Assembly (NCBI GenBank): GCA_035578905.1
Contig: JAQJVL010000322.1
Coordinates: forward strand, 1,005,886-1,069,885
From: Stictocephala bisonia
Taxonomy: Eukaryota; Arthropoda; Insecta; Hemiptera; Membracidae
Reading direction: 5' to 3'
DNA: 64,000 bases
Made by a program: the position numbers and the translations under genes. The notes beneath the pieces are model-generated. The model searched no databases. It was not told the origin of the DNA and was given only the letters and a program-made list of their open reading frames with translations. This document shows, in pieces, positions 13,236 through 23,439 of this stretch (positions are counted from its first letter, which is position 1; every line of letters starts with the position of its first letter).

Positions 13236-13378
13236 TGCGGAAATACAATGGCCGCCGTCCAGGAAACGTGGAAAAAGTTTTATTTTAAAACTTATGATGA
13301 GATTGATGAAAACCCAAATAATGGTAATTTCAATAGTGTGTAATCTAACGTAGCCAGACCTAAAATGCAGTACTGTAC

Positions 13379-13579
13379 CATACACGTAGAGTAGTATTGA
13401 CCCACCCGCCCAACCATACACATACAGTGGTATTGATCCATCCGGCCACCCATACACGTCCAGTGGTATTGTCCCACCCGCCCACCTTTACACGTACAGT
13501 GTTATTGACCCACCCACCCACCCATACACGTAGAGTAATATTGACCACCTGCCAACCCATACACGTAGAGTAGTATTGG
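13379..13579 (+). repeat. 36-bp minisatellite, about 5.6 units
   Basis: The unit begins CATACACGTAGAGTAGTATT and continues with a GACCCACCCGCCCAAC-type segment. Units start near 13,379, 13,415, 13,451, 13,487 and 13,523, the last partial, with scattered changes. Because 36 is a multiple of three, it creates three overlapping Gly/Val/Tyr-rich shadow frames on the minus strand that I do not count as genes. Confidence 0.9.
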
Positions 13580-14100
13580 CACGGTCACTGGAAAACGTGG
13601 CGATTTCATGGCTCACAGCACACTACTACTTTTTCAATCATTTATGCAGGTAAAATCACTTAAATACCTCACCATGTATTAATAATTGTAACATCAAAAT
13701 GAGGAATTTACGGGACCAAATATGGTTAAATTGCTGGCTGTAAGCATTAAATTTCTCAGCTTCATGAAATAGCTGTTACACAAAAGTAATAACAATGTTA
13801 TTTATTTAAATCTTTTCAATCTTCACATTTAGATAATGAAAAGTGTTTACACATATTTTGTTTAAAAAATAAAATGGGCAAATCAAGCTTATTGGCTCTG
13901 AAGGTGTTGAAATAAGGTAATGATACAATTTTGTATTTAGGTGGTAAAACGCAGAACTAAATAAAAACTTCTGTAGCTATAAAAATTGGCTGGATGTCGT
14001 TGCTTTACAAACATTAAAGTGAATTGTTAACTTAACCCCCCCCCCCCACATTAGTTTCACACATATTAATGTTTTTGACATAAATGACATAAACCATGAC
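13580..14100. other. AT-rich stretch with short poly-C run
   Basis: It is AT-rich with an 11-base C run at about 14,037-14,047. No coding frame is visible until the Penelope-like element begins near 14,100. Confidence 0.5.
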
Positions 14101-16185
14101 TATAAATAATAATGACATTCTTGTAAGTTTTGATGTAGTTAACTTGTTCACTAATATTCCGGTAAAAGAAACTTAAAGAATAATCGAAAACAGGCTTAAC
14201 TAAGACACTAAACTTTCGGATCGTACCAAACTGCCAATTAACGAAATAATGGAACTTTTACAGCTTTGCACTGAATGTAATCACTTTGAAATAGAAGGTC
14301 AAATATACCGCCAGGATGATGGTATGGCAATGGGTTCCCCACTATCACCTATTTTCGCCAATATCTACATGGAAGAGTTTGAGGAACAAGCAATTGCTTC
14401 CTCAAATCTGAAACCTAAGGTTTGGCTTAGGTACGTAGACAACACATTTGTCTGCTGGAGTCACGGTGAACCTAATTTAGAAGAATTTTCAAAACACTTG
14501 AACAAGGTTTCACCCACAATTAAATCCACCATGGAAAAAGAAGTAAACAATAAATTATCATTTTTGGATGTAAATGTAGAAAAAACAAAACATGGCCTTA
14601 AAACTTCAGTCTAGAGAAAACAAACTCACACAGGCAAATACCTCAATTTCAATTCTAACCACCCACAAACTGTTAAAGAAATTATCTCTCTTTGATAGGG
14701 CCCGAGCCATATGCTCAGACAAAACTAAACTAGATAATGAACTAAAAAATGTTTCCAAAGATCTAATAAACAATGGCTACCCTCAGTCTCTCATAAACAA
14801 ATTCAAACCAATAAGAAAACGCAAACAAACACCCACTGACACAGAAAAGCCTAAAGCATTCATGTCCATTCCATATACGCCTAACCTTTCAGAAAAAATC
14901 AGACGCATAGCTAGGAAATACAAAATCAGAACATCATTCAACACACAAAACACATTAAGACAGTCTTTAACTAAAACTAAACCAAAGAATGAGCAGCAAT
15001 CCTCCAAAAATGTAGTATATTGCATTACTTGTGAATGCAATGAAAAATACATAGGGGAAACAAAGAGACCACTGGAAGTTAGGCTAAAAGAACACAAAAA
15101 TAACATTAAAAAAGGAGACACTACATATTCTAAATTAGCTGAACATGCCTGGAACAATGAACACAGATTTAACTGGGATAACACAAAATACTTCACAGGG
15201 AACCACATTTTTTTAAACGTAAATTCATCGAAGGTGCATTTATGAAACTAAATAATGAAGAAGTAATCAGTCAAAGTAGCATAGAATTTAGACCCATGTG
15301 GGTTTCTTTACTTAAAAACACACTTGATAAAATTTCAATACACTCGTGACATCATCTAACCAGAATTCTACACCACCTGCACCTACCTACAACAATTAAA
15401 CACCCCATGAGTCTACGTGCCCGCCCCCGACCCCGTACCTGAGTCACCGCATTTTTGGCGATCTTGGAGCGTACTTCCCTGACCTCGTCAGTCTGTGTAT
15501 GGTTGTTGTGAAGTGTAGTGTGTATGTTTGTCTTGTCCCCGTGTTTTATCACCTTGGAGGGAACTTCGTAGACACTGCATTTGGATTGTATCATCCTCTC
15601 TTTGTGCCTGGAACGTCTAGACGCCATCGTCACTGCGGGTCGTAAGACTTCGTCATTTTTGTAATATTTGATTATTGTATTGTTTTATTCCTAATAATTG
15701 TTGTCTTTTCAGGTTAAAATGTAATTGTAATAGTAAAATGTAATTGTGATAGTAGTCTCAGCTCTTCTGAGTCATATGTATCATTTTTGTGCATGTTGAA
15801 TGTTATTTTAAATTAACAGTGTTTTTCAGGTACTATATATTAATGATTGGTTAATGTAATATTATTTCAGTCTGATTTGAACATTAATTTTAATTGTGTT
15901 TTAAAATGTTTTCGTTGATATCGTGATCTTGACAGCGCCTAATTGGTTATATTAATTTAACCCTATTAATATTTTATATTTAGTACAAGTTGATTTTGTT
16001 GTACCCCATTTTAGGATCTAGGTAAACATGTAGATAATTATTAAAGTAGATAAGTTTATTTGTTTAAGAACGTAGTTTTATAACATGTTTGTGTAGATGT
16101 AATTTAGTTTTTAGCACTTGAAAAAGGTTTGGGTTTTACCAAATCGAAACGTCGTGATTGGTAATTTTCAAGTAATGATGGCAAA
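14100..16185 (+). mobile_element. Penelope-like element (RT + GIY-YIG) with 3' region
   Basis: A 5'-truncated Penelope-like retroelement. The coding part (14,109-15,350) carries reverse transcriptase and GIY-YIG endonuclease. An untranslated region without a convincing frame follows (15,350-16,185). Near its end is the phrase TTTTACCAAATCGAAACGTC, typical of the terminal part of these elements. It ends close to, and possibly abuts, the splice donor flank of the host exon at 16,307. Confidence 0.7.
14109..15350 (+). pseudogene. Penelope-like polyprotein, RT with mutated YVDD and GIY-YIG
   Basis: The first island (14,109-14,175) reads LVSFDVVNLFTNIPV, reverse transcriptase motif A. Frame 14,249-14,614 has GMAMGSPLSPIFANIYMEEFE (motif B) and LRYVDNTFVCW, where the second catalytic Asp of the YVDD box is Asn (AAC at 14,441-14,443). 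Frame 14,592-15,245 has the GIY-YIG endonuclease with VVYCITC, KYIGETKR and RLKEHKNNI. The last residues (GAFMKLNNEEV) are in another frame after about 15,210. At least three frame breaks plus the active-site change show the copy is dead. Confidence 0.8.
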
Positions 16186-16306
16186 TGTCCAACTACTTTG
16201 TCTCCCTCACATATTAATGATTACACATCAATCGTAATAATTTGTCATTAATATTGATGTATTCGAAAACCAAATTATCAATAAGTATCGTTATCTCCTT
16301 TATTAC

Positions 16307-16406
16307 CTGTTCCGAAGAGAATCACAGGACTGATTCTGAAGACGCCTTCGCACTTTTTGGGCCCATCAATGTTTTGGTCGAATTCAATCCACACGGAGGC
16401 TAAATC
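16307..16406 (-). CDS. Host gene exon (REJ-like segment), last exon seen in window
   Basis: This is the sixth consecutive exon I can place for the minus-strand host gene. The acceptor is TGTTGTAG before 16,406 and the donor is GGAACAG/GTAATA at 16,307/16,306. It is 100 nt long, enters in phase 0 and leaves one base over. It encodes DLASVWIEFDQNIDGPKKCE and then GVFRISPVILFGT. The pattern of a hydrophobic strand, xxFDQ, and a Cys before VF is like the opening of REJ-type extracellular segments in polycystin-1-like proteins. The next exon downstream is not found in the window; the Penelope-like element lies directly to the left. Confidence 0.8.
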
Positions 16407-16513
16407 CTACAACATAGATCAAAGTAGTCAACTAAGTATCTATTCATTCTGTCATTCCAACTACATACGAGTATTAATGTACATGACTATAACAGTTATT
16501 AACTAAAACTTAC

Positions 16514-16586
16514 CATGGAAAGTCGGGCTCGAAGAGGGGAAATCATTTGTTGACGAATCACAATTTTCTTTGTATTGTTTGGTAAA
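16514..16586 (-). CDS. Host gene exon
   Basis: Acceptor TTTTCCAG before 16,586 and donor CCATG/GTAAGT at 16,514/16,513. It is 73 nt long. Its first base completes the codon left by the exon at 17,507 (AC + T = Thr), and it ends exactly on a codon. It encodes LPNNTKKIVIRQQMISPLRA followed by RLSM. Exact phase agreement with both neighbours supports a real coding exon despite its small size. Confidence 0.82.
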
Positions 16587-16662
16587 CTGGAAAACAAACC
16601 GTGTTAGAATTAATAGGTAATTTTACCTAACACATTAAGCAAAAAATGTTCACTTCTTTGAT

Positions 16663-17190
16663 AAACTCACTATACATGTTAAAATAATACATAACTATTC
16701 TAAGATAAAATGAAATTGATCCAATTAAAAAATGGTGGCCACTTTTAATATTTAAACGGAAATTACGGAAAAACAGCAAAAATTACAAAAAAATTTTAGT
16801 ACACGTTTTTAGATAATTTTGTTACCATGTTACCAATCTGTCAGTATGAAAAAAGAATCGAACAAAGGATAACCAAGACACATTTAGCCTACATTTGTGT
16901 TCAGAGGCAGCAAAAAAAGCTAAACACAAATGGCTTTTTTACTGACACTCAATATAAATGTCAATGTGTCTTTGTTATTTTTTGTCCGATTCTAACTTGA
17001 TTGATACTGACAGATTAAAAATTAAATTATCAAAAAAACGTTTTCAGTCATTAAACAATTTTTTTGCTGTTTTCCCGTAATTTCCGTTATAAAATTTAAA
17101 ATGCCCGCTATTTTGAAAATTTTATTGGATCAATTTGCTTTTTTTCTTACAATAAGCATATAATATTTTAACATACATAACGAGTTTCAT
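16663..17190. repeat. Foldback element with about 240-bp inverted arms
   Basis: The left arm (about 16,663-16,900) and right arm (about 16,945-17,190) are reverse complements with scattered differences. GAAATTGATCCAATTA on the left pairs with TTGGATCAATTTGC on the right, and AACGGAAATTACGGAAAAAC pairs with its complement near 17,070. The loop is about 45 bp. About 180 bp further right is GGGACACCCTGTAC, a phrase common at insect transposon ends. It sits in the host intron between exons 16,586 and 17,507 and is probably a MITE-type hairpin. Confidence 0.75.
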
Positions 17191-17506
17191 TAGGATCGGT
17201 TTAAGCCAACTTGAAGATAAAAATTCTTTTGTGAAAAAAGCAAAATGGCGGGTATATGGTAAACGAAGTGTTTTTGGAAAAAAATATATATGATTTTCTC
17301 TTTATTTTGACTTATATAACTATTTTCTGAAGTTTGGCACTTTATTTCTGGGACACCCTGTACATATATAAAGTGAACTTATTACGATTAATCATTGCTA
17401 AACAAAAGCAGGGACATTCCGAAAAAGACTTGATTTACAGCTTACAGATAACCTCCAACGTTTGACATGCAAGACCTTTATAAGAAATAGTAAAACACTA
17501 AGTTAC

Positions 17507-17703
17507 GTTCTATAAGCCGCAGCCGGAGAATACGCCACAGCCAAGGAGTTCATCTGGTCTGTTGGCGGTGAGATGGGAGAACAGATGACCGTCTTGGAGG
17601 AGAGAGTCCTGGCCGGCACTAGAGTTACAGCTGATTGATTGCCGTTTGTCAGTACGCAGTACATTGCCTCTACTATAGACATCCCTTCCACCTCCAGGGT
17701 CAA
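17507..17703 (-). CDS. Host gene exon (IPT/TIG-like segment)
   Basis: Acceptor TGTCTAG before 17,703 and donor GAAC/GTAACT at 17,507/17,506. It is 197 nt, begins in phase 0 and leaves two bases. It encodes LTLEVEGMSIVEAMYCVLTN, continues with a Thr/Val-rich strand, then VICSPISPP, and ends AVAYSPAAAYR. Joined to the preceding exon (42,101), VSPAVLHLGVPSE runs into LTLEVEG, which resembles an IPT/TIG fold: SP..G followed by a strand and a glycine turn, with two cysteines later. A 24-kb intron separates them. Confidence 0.85.
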
Positions 17704-18107
17704 CTAGACAAGATCATCATTGTAATAAAAAACACTCTAAGATTTGTCAATTTCATTATGTAGCAGTGCATAGATTAGCTAACAAGGCGATTAAATTTGG
17801 GAGTACTAATGTTCATTTTCACCATAGGCTTTTAATATTATACTAGGCATTAATGAGTCTTCATGGTATTGGTACATAGTTCATTGTAGTAACTTTAAAT
17901 CAATGTGGCTAATCCGAAATTGTGTGGGTTGAATTTAATTAAACTTACTATACAGAAAATAAGTGACAATTTTACTATGTTATCGTGAGGAAAATTCACT
18001 TACTGATATAATATTATACAATAGATAAACCAAAAATACAATCCAATCTTATTAAATAGATTTTCTTCATGACAACACAATAATATTGTCACTTATTTTC
18101 TACATTA
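17704..18107. other. Intron, AT-rich, nothing recognised
   Basis: Intronic AT-rich sequence upstream of the exon at 17,703. No repeat or coding frame is evident by eye. Confidence 0.5.
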
Positions 18108-18330
18108 TTAATAAAGTAAAAGGGTTGGTTCGGCGCCAATGACGTCATCACTAATTTAGCAGCTTCTAGAACTTTCTGTGACGTCATTCCCCCGAGGTTT
18201 GCAAAAAATGTACAAACATTTTCAACCATTTGCACATATTAGCAAATATTTGCATACCAATTAGCATATTTATTTGCATGGTAATTAGATTAATGATCTT
18301 AAAATTATACTAATTTAAACATTTTCTGAA
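18108..18330 (+). repeat. CRE/HSE-bearing repeat, copy 1
   Basis: It starts TAAAAGGGTTGGTTCGGCGC and contains two perfect TGACGTCA sites (18,140-18,147 and 18,179-18,186), a perfect three-unit heat shock element TTC-GAA-TTC (18,164-18,176), and a run of ATTTGCAT/TTAGCATA-type octamer-like motifs (18,225-18,290). A related copy lies inverted at 40,850-41,095. The shared order shows one repeat family, probably a MITE or the end of a larger element. Regulatory function is inference. Confidence 0.65.
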
Positions 18331-19050
18331 TATTTTCTCTAGCATCTTTATTTATAAACGGATTTTGATCGTATATTTTTTAACATGTAAAGTACAATAA
18401 AACGCACCTGTTACGTACATAATTATCAGTAATATTTATTCATGTGATATTCTTTATTTTAGTTCTTAATATTTGTTTGTATGTTGTTATAGCCACTCCT
18501 CCCCCATTCCGTAAATTACATTTCGGTAACTACGTGGTAGAAGTAGCACATTTTCGTCAATGTTGACGTTAACTATAAAAATAATTAACTAATGGGGGCA
18601 GGTTCATGCTCGTCGTAATGTTAACACACAGACATGCTCGTCATAATAGAAATTCCCCACTTCACATCGATAACGAATGAAATCAACGCATGTGCTCTAC
18701 CCTTGGTCGACATTCCAAGAATTTCCGACCCCTTCTTGACATTTGTCGCTCGTAAATAATGTAATTTATGGGTGCAGGTGTCCAGTACCATAATGGCATT
18801 GGTATAAGTCTGTCGCACACGTGTTCAGCCATTTAGGAATTTTTCCAGGAATTGTCTCTCTTCCTTGAGAGTGGTAAAATGTAAAATCCTTATTTATAAT
18901 GGCGACTAACTTTGATCTGCACATGTTCGTCCCTTTACTCTCTCACCCTTGACAGCGGTCACACGTAAAAACGTAATTGACGAGAGCATGGGCCACTGCG
19001 GTAGTAAATTTCCGTCCAGTAATGGGGTTGGCGTCAGGCTGCTGCGCAGT
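18331..19050. other. Intron sequence upstream of heat-shock-type promoter
   Basis: AT-rich up to about 18,560, then GC-moderate. There is no convincing coding frame: the 65-codon minus frame at 18,621-18,818 matches nothing I know. This may be promoter-distal sequence of the element at 19,060. Confidence 0.4.
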
Positions 19051-19059
19051 ATTTTACCA

Positions 19060-19224
19060 TGGGAACATTTCTAGAAAGTTCTATGGCGTCACGTCCGTGA
19101 CCTATATAAGCAACGCATCGGCTCCTCTGGCCAGATTTGGTTTGGTTACAGTCTAGTGTGCACGTGCTTTAGTTGTGCTCCTTGACTATTTCAAGTGTTT
19201 TGTGGATATCTCGCATTTACAATT
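19060..19224 (+). promoter_or_regulatory. Heat-shock-type promoter and noncoding first exon
   Basis: A perfect three-unit heat shock element TTC-TA-GAA-AG-TTC lies at 19,069-19,081, followed 22 bp later by a TATA box CTATATAAG (19,102-19,110). Transcription would start near 19,132-19,140. The putative leader has no ATG and ends at 19,224 with a good splice donor, ACAATT/GTAAGTG. This arrangement (HSE, TATA, noncoding exon, intron) is like that of insect heat shock genes, but no heat shock protein is found downstream. LINE B begins 90 bp after the donor. The possible plus-strand exons at 21,977 and 22,246 could belong to it. Confidence 0.5.
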
Positions 19225-19313
19225 GTAAGTGTAATGCTCACTGTTAGTATTAATTTAAGGGATCCTAGTGTCAAGGAATAGAATAAAGTTTCTATCAGAG
19301 ATCTATAAAACAA

Positions 19314-21391
19314 CACTCCATGAAAATTTTTAAATTTTTTTTAAACAATATAAAAATATTTACAGAAAAGTAATTCTAGCAGCTGAAGCGTATGAGGTAA
19401 CAAAATCACTTCTGTATTCAACAAATGTTTCTGAAACAGCTTGGTCTATCATTAACAACAATAATAATCAGCATAAACAAATAAAGATAAACATTGGAAA
19501 TGAGTTGGTCAGTGATTCTTCAATCCTGGCAAACGAGTTTAATAACTTTTTTGCTTCGGTGGCTGGCCAAAATATGCACTATTCTTCATTGAATGAATCA
19601 AAGCCCTAAAAGGCAAAGCTCAACATCTTCGATGGTGCTGGAACTTGCCAATGAGGAAGAAATCAGCAGAATTATTAGAGAGCTCCAAGCCAAAAATTCA
19701 AACGATCTAAATTTTATGTCAATGTCACTCCTAAAGAAATGCTACAAGCATATCTTGAGGCCATTGACACTCTTAATAAACATATATTTTCAAACTGGAG
19801 TCTTTCCCTCGCTCCTTAAAACAGCTAAGGTAACGCCTATATTTAAAAAGGGTGACCCCTGTTCAATCAATAACTATCGGCCGGTCTCGATTTTGCCAAT
19901 TTTGAGCAAAATATTTGAAAAACTTTTTTTAACTAGAATGCTAAATTTTTTAAATAAACACAACCAGCTCTCTGAATACCAATTTGGATTCAGAAAGGGT
20001 AAATCGACAATACACGCAGTGGTGAGTCTGGTCGATATAGTTGTGGAGGGATTAGAATGTCGGAAATCCACCCTCGGTGTTTTTCTCGACTTATCAAAAG
20101 CTTTTGACTGTGTTGACCATAAGATACTACTCAGCAAATTGGAATCTCATGGCATCAGAGGTGTGCCCTTGGAGTGGCTTGGATCATACCTCAGACAAAG
20201 AGCTCAATTAGTACAAATCGCAAATCAATCATCCGAAGTTATCAACCTGTGCTACGGTGTCCCTCAGGGATCAATTCTCAGTCCAGCCCTTTTTTTAGTT
20301 TATGTCAACGACATTGGAGCATCTCTGCGCCAGGGAAAAATCGTGAAATATGCAGACGATACAACCCTGTGCTTTAGAGATGAAGCTCCTGAACTCGTGG
20401 AACAACAAACTTTTGTAGAATTGAATAAATGCATTCAATATTTCAAAAACATAAACTTGAAAACAAATTCTTCTAAATCAAATTTTATAAATTTTACCTT
20501 ACGTCCTCAGAACCTAGAATGGGTCCCAGCGTACTGTTGGAAGACACTATGCTGGAAGAGGTGTTCACGTCAAAATTCCTTGGATTACACATCGATCGAG
20601 GTTTGACATGGAATGCCCATATTGATGTGGTATGTGCCAAACTAACATCTGGTATCTATGTTCTGAGGACTTTAGCCAAATACTGCCCTATTCAGGTACT
20701 GAAGACGGCGTATTATGGTTTAATTTATCCCCACCTAGTCTATGGCATAGTGCTGTGGGGAGCCAGTGCAAGTAATCAGCTCTTGAGAGTGTTTAGATTA
20801 CAAAAAAGAGCGATTCGGATAATTGAAAAAGTTGATTTCAGAGAATCATGCAAGCCAATCTTCAAAAAATTAAGAATCTTGCCTTTACCTTGCCTCTATA
20901 TTTTAGAAACAACAACTTTTTTTATTTCTAAGTGTGCTTTGATTCGGGGACGTGACATTCACGAATATGGCACCAGAGGCAGGGACAACTATAGGACTGG
21001 GAAGCACAGAACAGTTACTTACGAGCATTTGCCCTCAGAGGCTGGTGTCCATCTTTAAAATAAACTACCAAATTGTATAAAAATCACCAGAACGCTGAAG
21101 GCGTTTAAAATTCATTAAAAATGCTTCCTAGCCTATCATGCTTTTTATAGTGTGGGTGAGTTTTTGGCGAATAACTTGGAGACCACACAGTGGGTAGGCT
21201 GACACCGGAACTGGAGGTGGGAAAATTGGATGTATAAATGTGCAGAAATGTTGTATGTTTGAGAGATTGTTTTGTAGTGTGGGTGAAACCAAATTTTTTA
21301 ACTAGACATAAAATATTTTTTAAAATAAAATTGACTTTTGCAATACATGATAAATGTGCACTGCAATAAAAACTGATTTGATTTGATTTGA
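19314..21391 (+). mobile_element. LINE B: 5'-truncated CR1/Jockey-like element
   Basis: A 5'-truncated non-LTR element beginning in the linker after the endonuclease (KVILAAEAYEVTKSLL) and running to a tandem TTTGA tail at 21,370-21,391. It contains one nearly complete reverse transcriptase. It sits directly behind the heat-shock-type promoter at 19,060, so it may have interrupted whatever that promoter drove. The tail type is shared with LINE D, so the two are one family. Confidence 0.85.
19593..21058 (+). pseudogene. LINE B reverse transcriptase
   Basis: Reverse transcriptase with the full motif series: VTPIFKKGDP, NYRPVSILPILSKIFEK, QFGFRKGKST, motif A GVFLDLSKAFDCVDH, motif B GVPQGSILSPALF and an intact catalytic box KYADDTTLCF near 20,350. 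A frameshift at about 20,520-20,600 moves the thumb and C-terminus (FLGLHIDRGLTWNAHID, YYGLIYPHLVYGIVLWG, LQKRAIRIIEK) into another frame ending at 21,058. An earlier shift lies near 19,605. The active site is preserved but the copy cannot make a whole protein. Confidence 0.85.
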
Positions 21392-21976
21392 TTTACAAAC
21401 ATGTAAAATTGTATCTTTTTTAAATTACATATCAGGTCTACATTACATGTAAAAGCCAGTTGAAGTTGATTGAAATTATGCAATATATTCATTATTCATC
21501 GGTAAATCGTTGAAAGAATTTCATTTTTGTTTAATTTATGTATTATTAAAAAAAATAGTTTATAAAATGTTTCAACAATCTTTTTAAGTACAGTAGATTA
21601 ATTATTTTTGATTCGTTGATTATTTAAGTACTTTACATACTTCTCACTTTAACATAATCTAAGATCATAATGTATACGATACTATTTTTAATTTCCGTTT
21701 CAGTACACGTTGCTGTATCACAGATACTACTAAATTACATTATCTTCTTTACGAATTAATTGTAGTAAGTAATTTATCATCTACAAATAATCAGTTTAGA
21801 CATTGTTATTTATAGCATACTATCATGGTAGTTCCTAACCTATTAAATATAAATTCAAACGTTTTATTCAGCAGACAACCATATACATTAATATCAAATA
21901 ATCTATTTGTAGTAATTTAGTTGGGTATTCTCTGTTAAGATACAGTAAATGGTAATGTTATTTATGTATATTCTAG
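21392..21976. other. AT-rich intron, nothing recognised
   Basis: AT-rich DNA between the LINE B tail and the possible small exon at 21,977. No supported feature. Confidence 0.5.
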
Positions 21977-22040
21977 TGTCGTTCGACATAAGAGTACTTG
22001 TACCCAAGAGGCATGTCCATATGGTGTTATTTTGAGAAAA
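21977..22040 (+). CDS. Possible exon of a nested plus-strand gene
   Basis: Between an acceptor TATATTCTAG and a donor AAAA/GTACAT lies a 64-nt segment coding VVRHKSTCTQEACPYGVILR plus Lys, ending in phase 0. The next candidate exon (22,246) also starts in phase 0, so they join cleanly. The cysteine-bearing sequence is protein-like, but I do not recognise it and the segment is short, so chance is possible. Confidence 0.3.
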
Positions 22041-22245
22041 GTACATATTCTTTAGATTTTGTATAAAGATAAACTTTTCTCCATATTTCTTAAATAATCT
22101 GTATAAACTCAGAACAAACTCGAGTCATTTCAAACGACACTAATTACAGTTTTTATAAAAAAAGCTAACCCTATATACTTTATATTCACTATTTTAGAAC
22201 CTATATATACACGCGCGCAAACACAAATTAAAAAAATATCTACAG

Positions 22246-22428
22246 ACAACTGAACAGAAGGAGCTCCAGAACCAAACTGAAGACTGGAACGACAACATTG
22301 GAGATCTACGGAAGGGTACATTTTGTGGAATCTTCCATTTTACGCCTCATGGAATTTTTCAATCAACAACAACACGTGTAGTCAATGTGACGAAGGCTAA
22401 TGGAAATGATGCTAAAAAAAGAAAATAA
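22246..22428 (+). CDS. Possible terminal exon with poly(A) signal, plus strand
   Basis: After an acceptor ATATCTACAG, 60 codons are open to a TAA at 22,426. They begin TTEQKELQNQTEDWNDNIGD, pass through GTFCGIFHFTPHGIFQ and end with a basic KANGNDAKKRK tail. AATAAA at 22,462-22,467 is 34 bp past the stop, a normal distance for polyadenylation. There is no ATG in frame, so upstream exons are required; 21,977-22,040 fits in phase. The protein is unknown. An alternative is a fragment of an unrecognised transposon. Confidence 0.4.
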   Translation, partial: TTEQKELQNQTEDWNDNIGDLRKGTFCGIFHFTPHGIFQSTTTRVVNVTKANGNDAKKRK

Positions 22429-22475
22429 ATTTTGTAAAAAAAATAAAAAAACATATACACCAATAAAGGTGTTTT

Positions 22476-23070
22476 ATGTGCAGAAGATTGCTGTACAATA
22501 CAATCATAAGTCCCCATTTGTATTTCCAGAAGTTACATATTCCCACTTCAGTTCGAAACCGATTCAATAATGTCCACTCCCTACGAGGAAGGTTTATCCC
22601 ACCTTCAGGTATTAATGGATCGTTAATAAGGAACTTATTTTGTTCATCAAAACTGTTCCACACTATGGCCTAGCTAGTATTGGGTGATAAATTTGATCTG
22701 CTCAACTGGAAAGCAGTACGTAGAGGTAGGTGTCGAGATTTTAAGCGACCGTTCTGACGTGGGAGATTCTAGGTAAGGGGAGGTGCGCGGCATTCAATAT
22801 CTTATTGAATTCTTTACGTAGTGCCTCCTGACGTCTTATTACTGGAAGAGCTATATTGCACAGCAACGGGAGCCAAAATAGTGGAGTCGCCACGAGAGTG
22901 CTAGCTCTCATGGCTCTATTAATTTGGATATCAATCGCTTTTGTATGTGCACTATGGGGATGATGTTGTTCGTGTCCACAGAAATTCTGTAATGCTGTAC
23001 GTATTCCCTGAGTAATTCTAAACGAGCAACAAACCTAGTAGCTGGACCTTCACAAATTTGTGATCTCTAA
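22476..23070 (-). mobile_element. LINE ORF2 C-terminal fragment
   Basis: On the minus strand two blocks are readable. One is IDIQINRAMRASTLVATPLF followed by WLPLLCNIALPVIRRQEALR (about 22,940-22,820). The other is INLPRREWTLLNRFRTEVGI (about 22,605-22,540). Both are typical of the region after the reverse transcriptase in I/R1-like LINE ORF2 proteins, including the LPR..W..LNR.RT motif. Stops and shifts separate them. Confidence 0.55.
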
Positions 23071-23089
23071 TTATTATTTTTACTTATAA

Positions 23090-23330
23090 AAGTGAAGTTA
23101 TGTTCTGTACATAACGTTGTGGAAGCATGGATTTGGATGCTGTGACAAGTGGTTACATGTGCGTGATGGCTCATGTGTTTGGCCAACAAATTATGTTTTT
23201 ATCTTTTTATTTCGTTTTATTTATATATATTTATTTTATTCTTAGTAGGTTTTGAACAAAAGATATGACAGGAATATGAGAGCAGGATTTATGCCTTGTA
23301 CACAAGGACATGGCAATCCTTTTAACCATT
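23090..23330 (+). repeat. Dispersed repeat, copy 1 (second copy at 24,520)
   Basis: It shares with 24,520-24,730 the order TATGTTNTGTACATRACG...GTG, a long T-rich/ATTT middle, and an ending of the form GATATGCC(T)TG...A(A/C)GACATGGTAA. The family is unknown; it may be a LINE 3' untranslated region or a SINE. Confidence 0.5.
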
Positions 23331-23439
23331 GATTTTGATTTTATTTATTTCATCTATTTATTTATTTATTTTTTAAATTATTTACTTGAATTTTATATTA
23401 TAAATAAAATATCTTTTGTTGTCAACGACTACAATCGTA

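Noticed and set aside
13227..13560. Gly/Val/Tyr-rich frames on the minus strand
   Set aside because: They arise because the minisatellite period is a multiple of three.
18621..18818. 65-codon minus frame in the long intron
   Set aside because: It is short, unrecognised, and lacks supporting splice sites in phase with the host exons.
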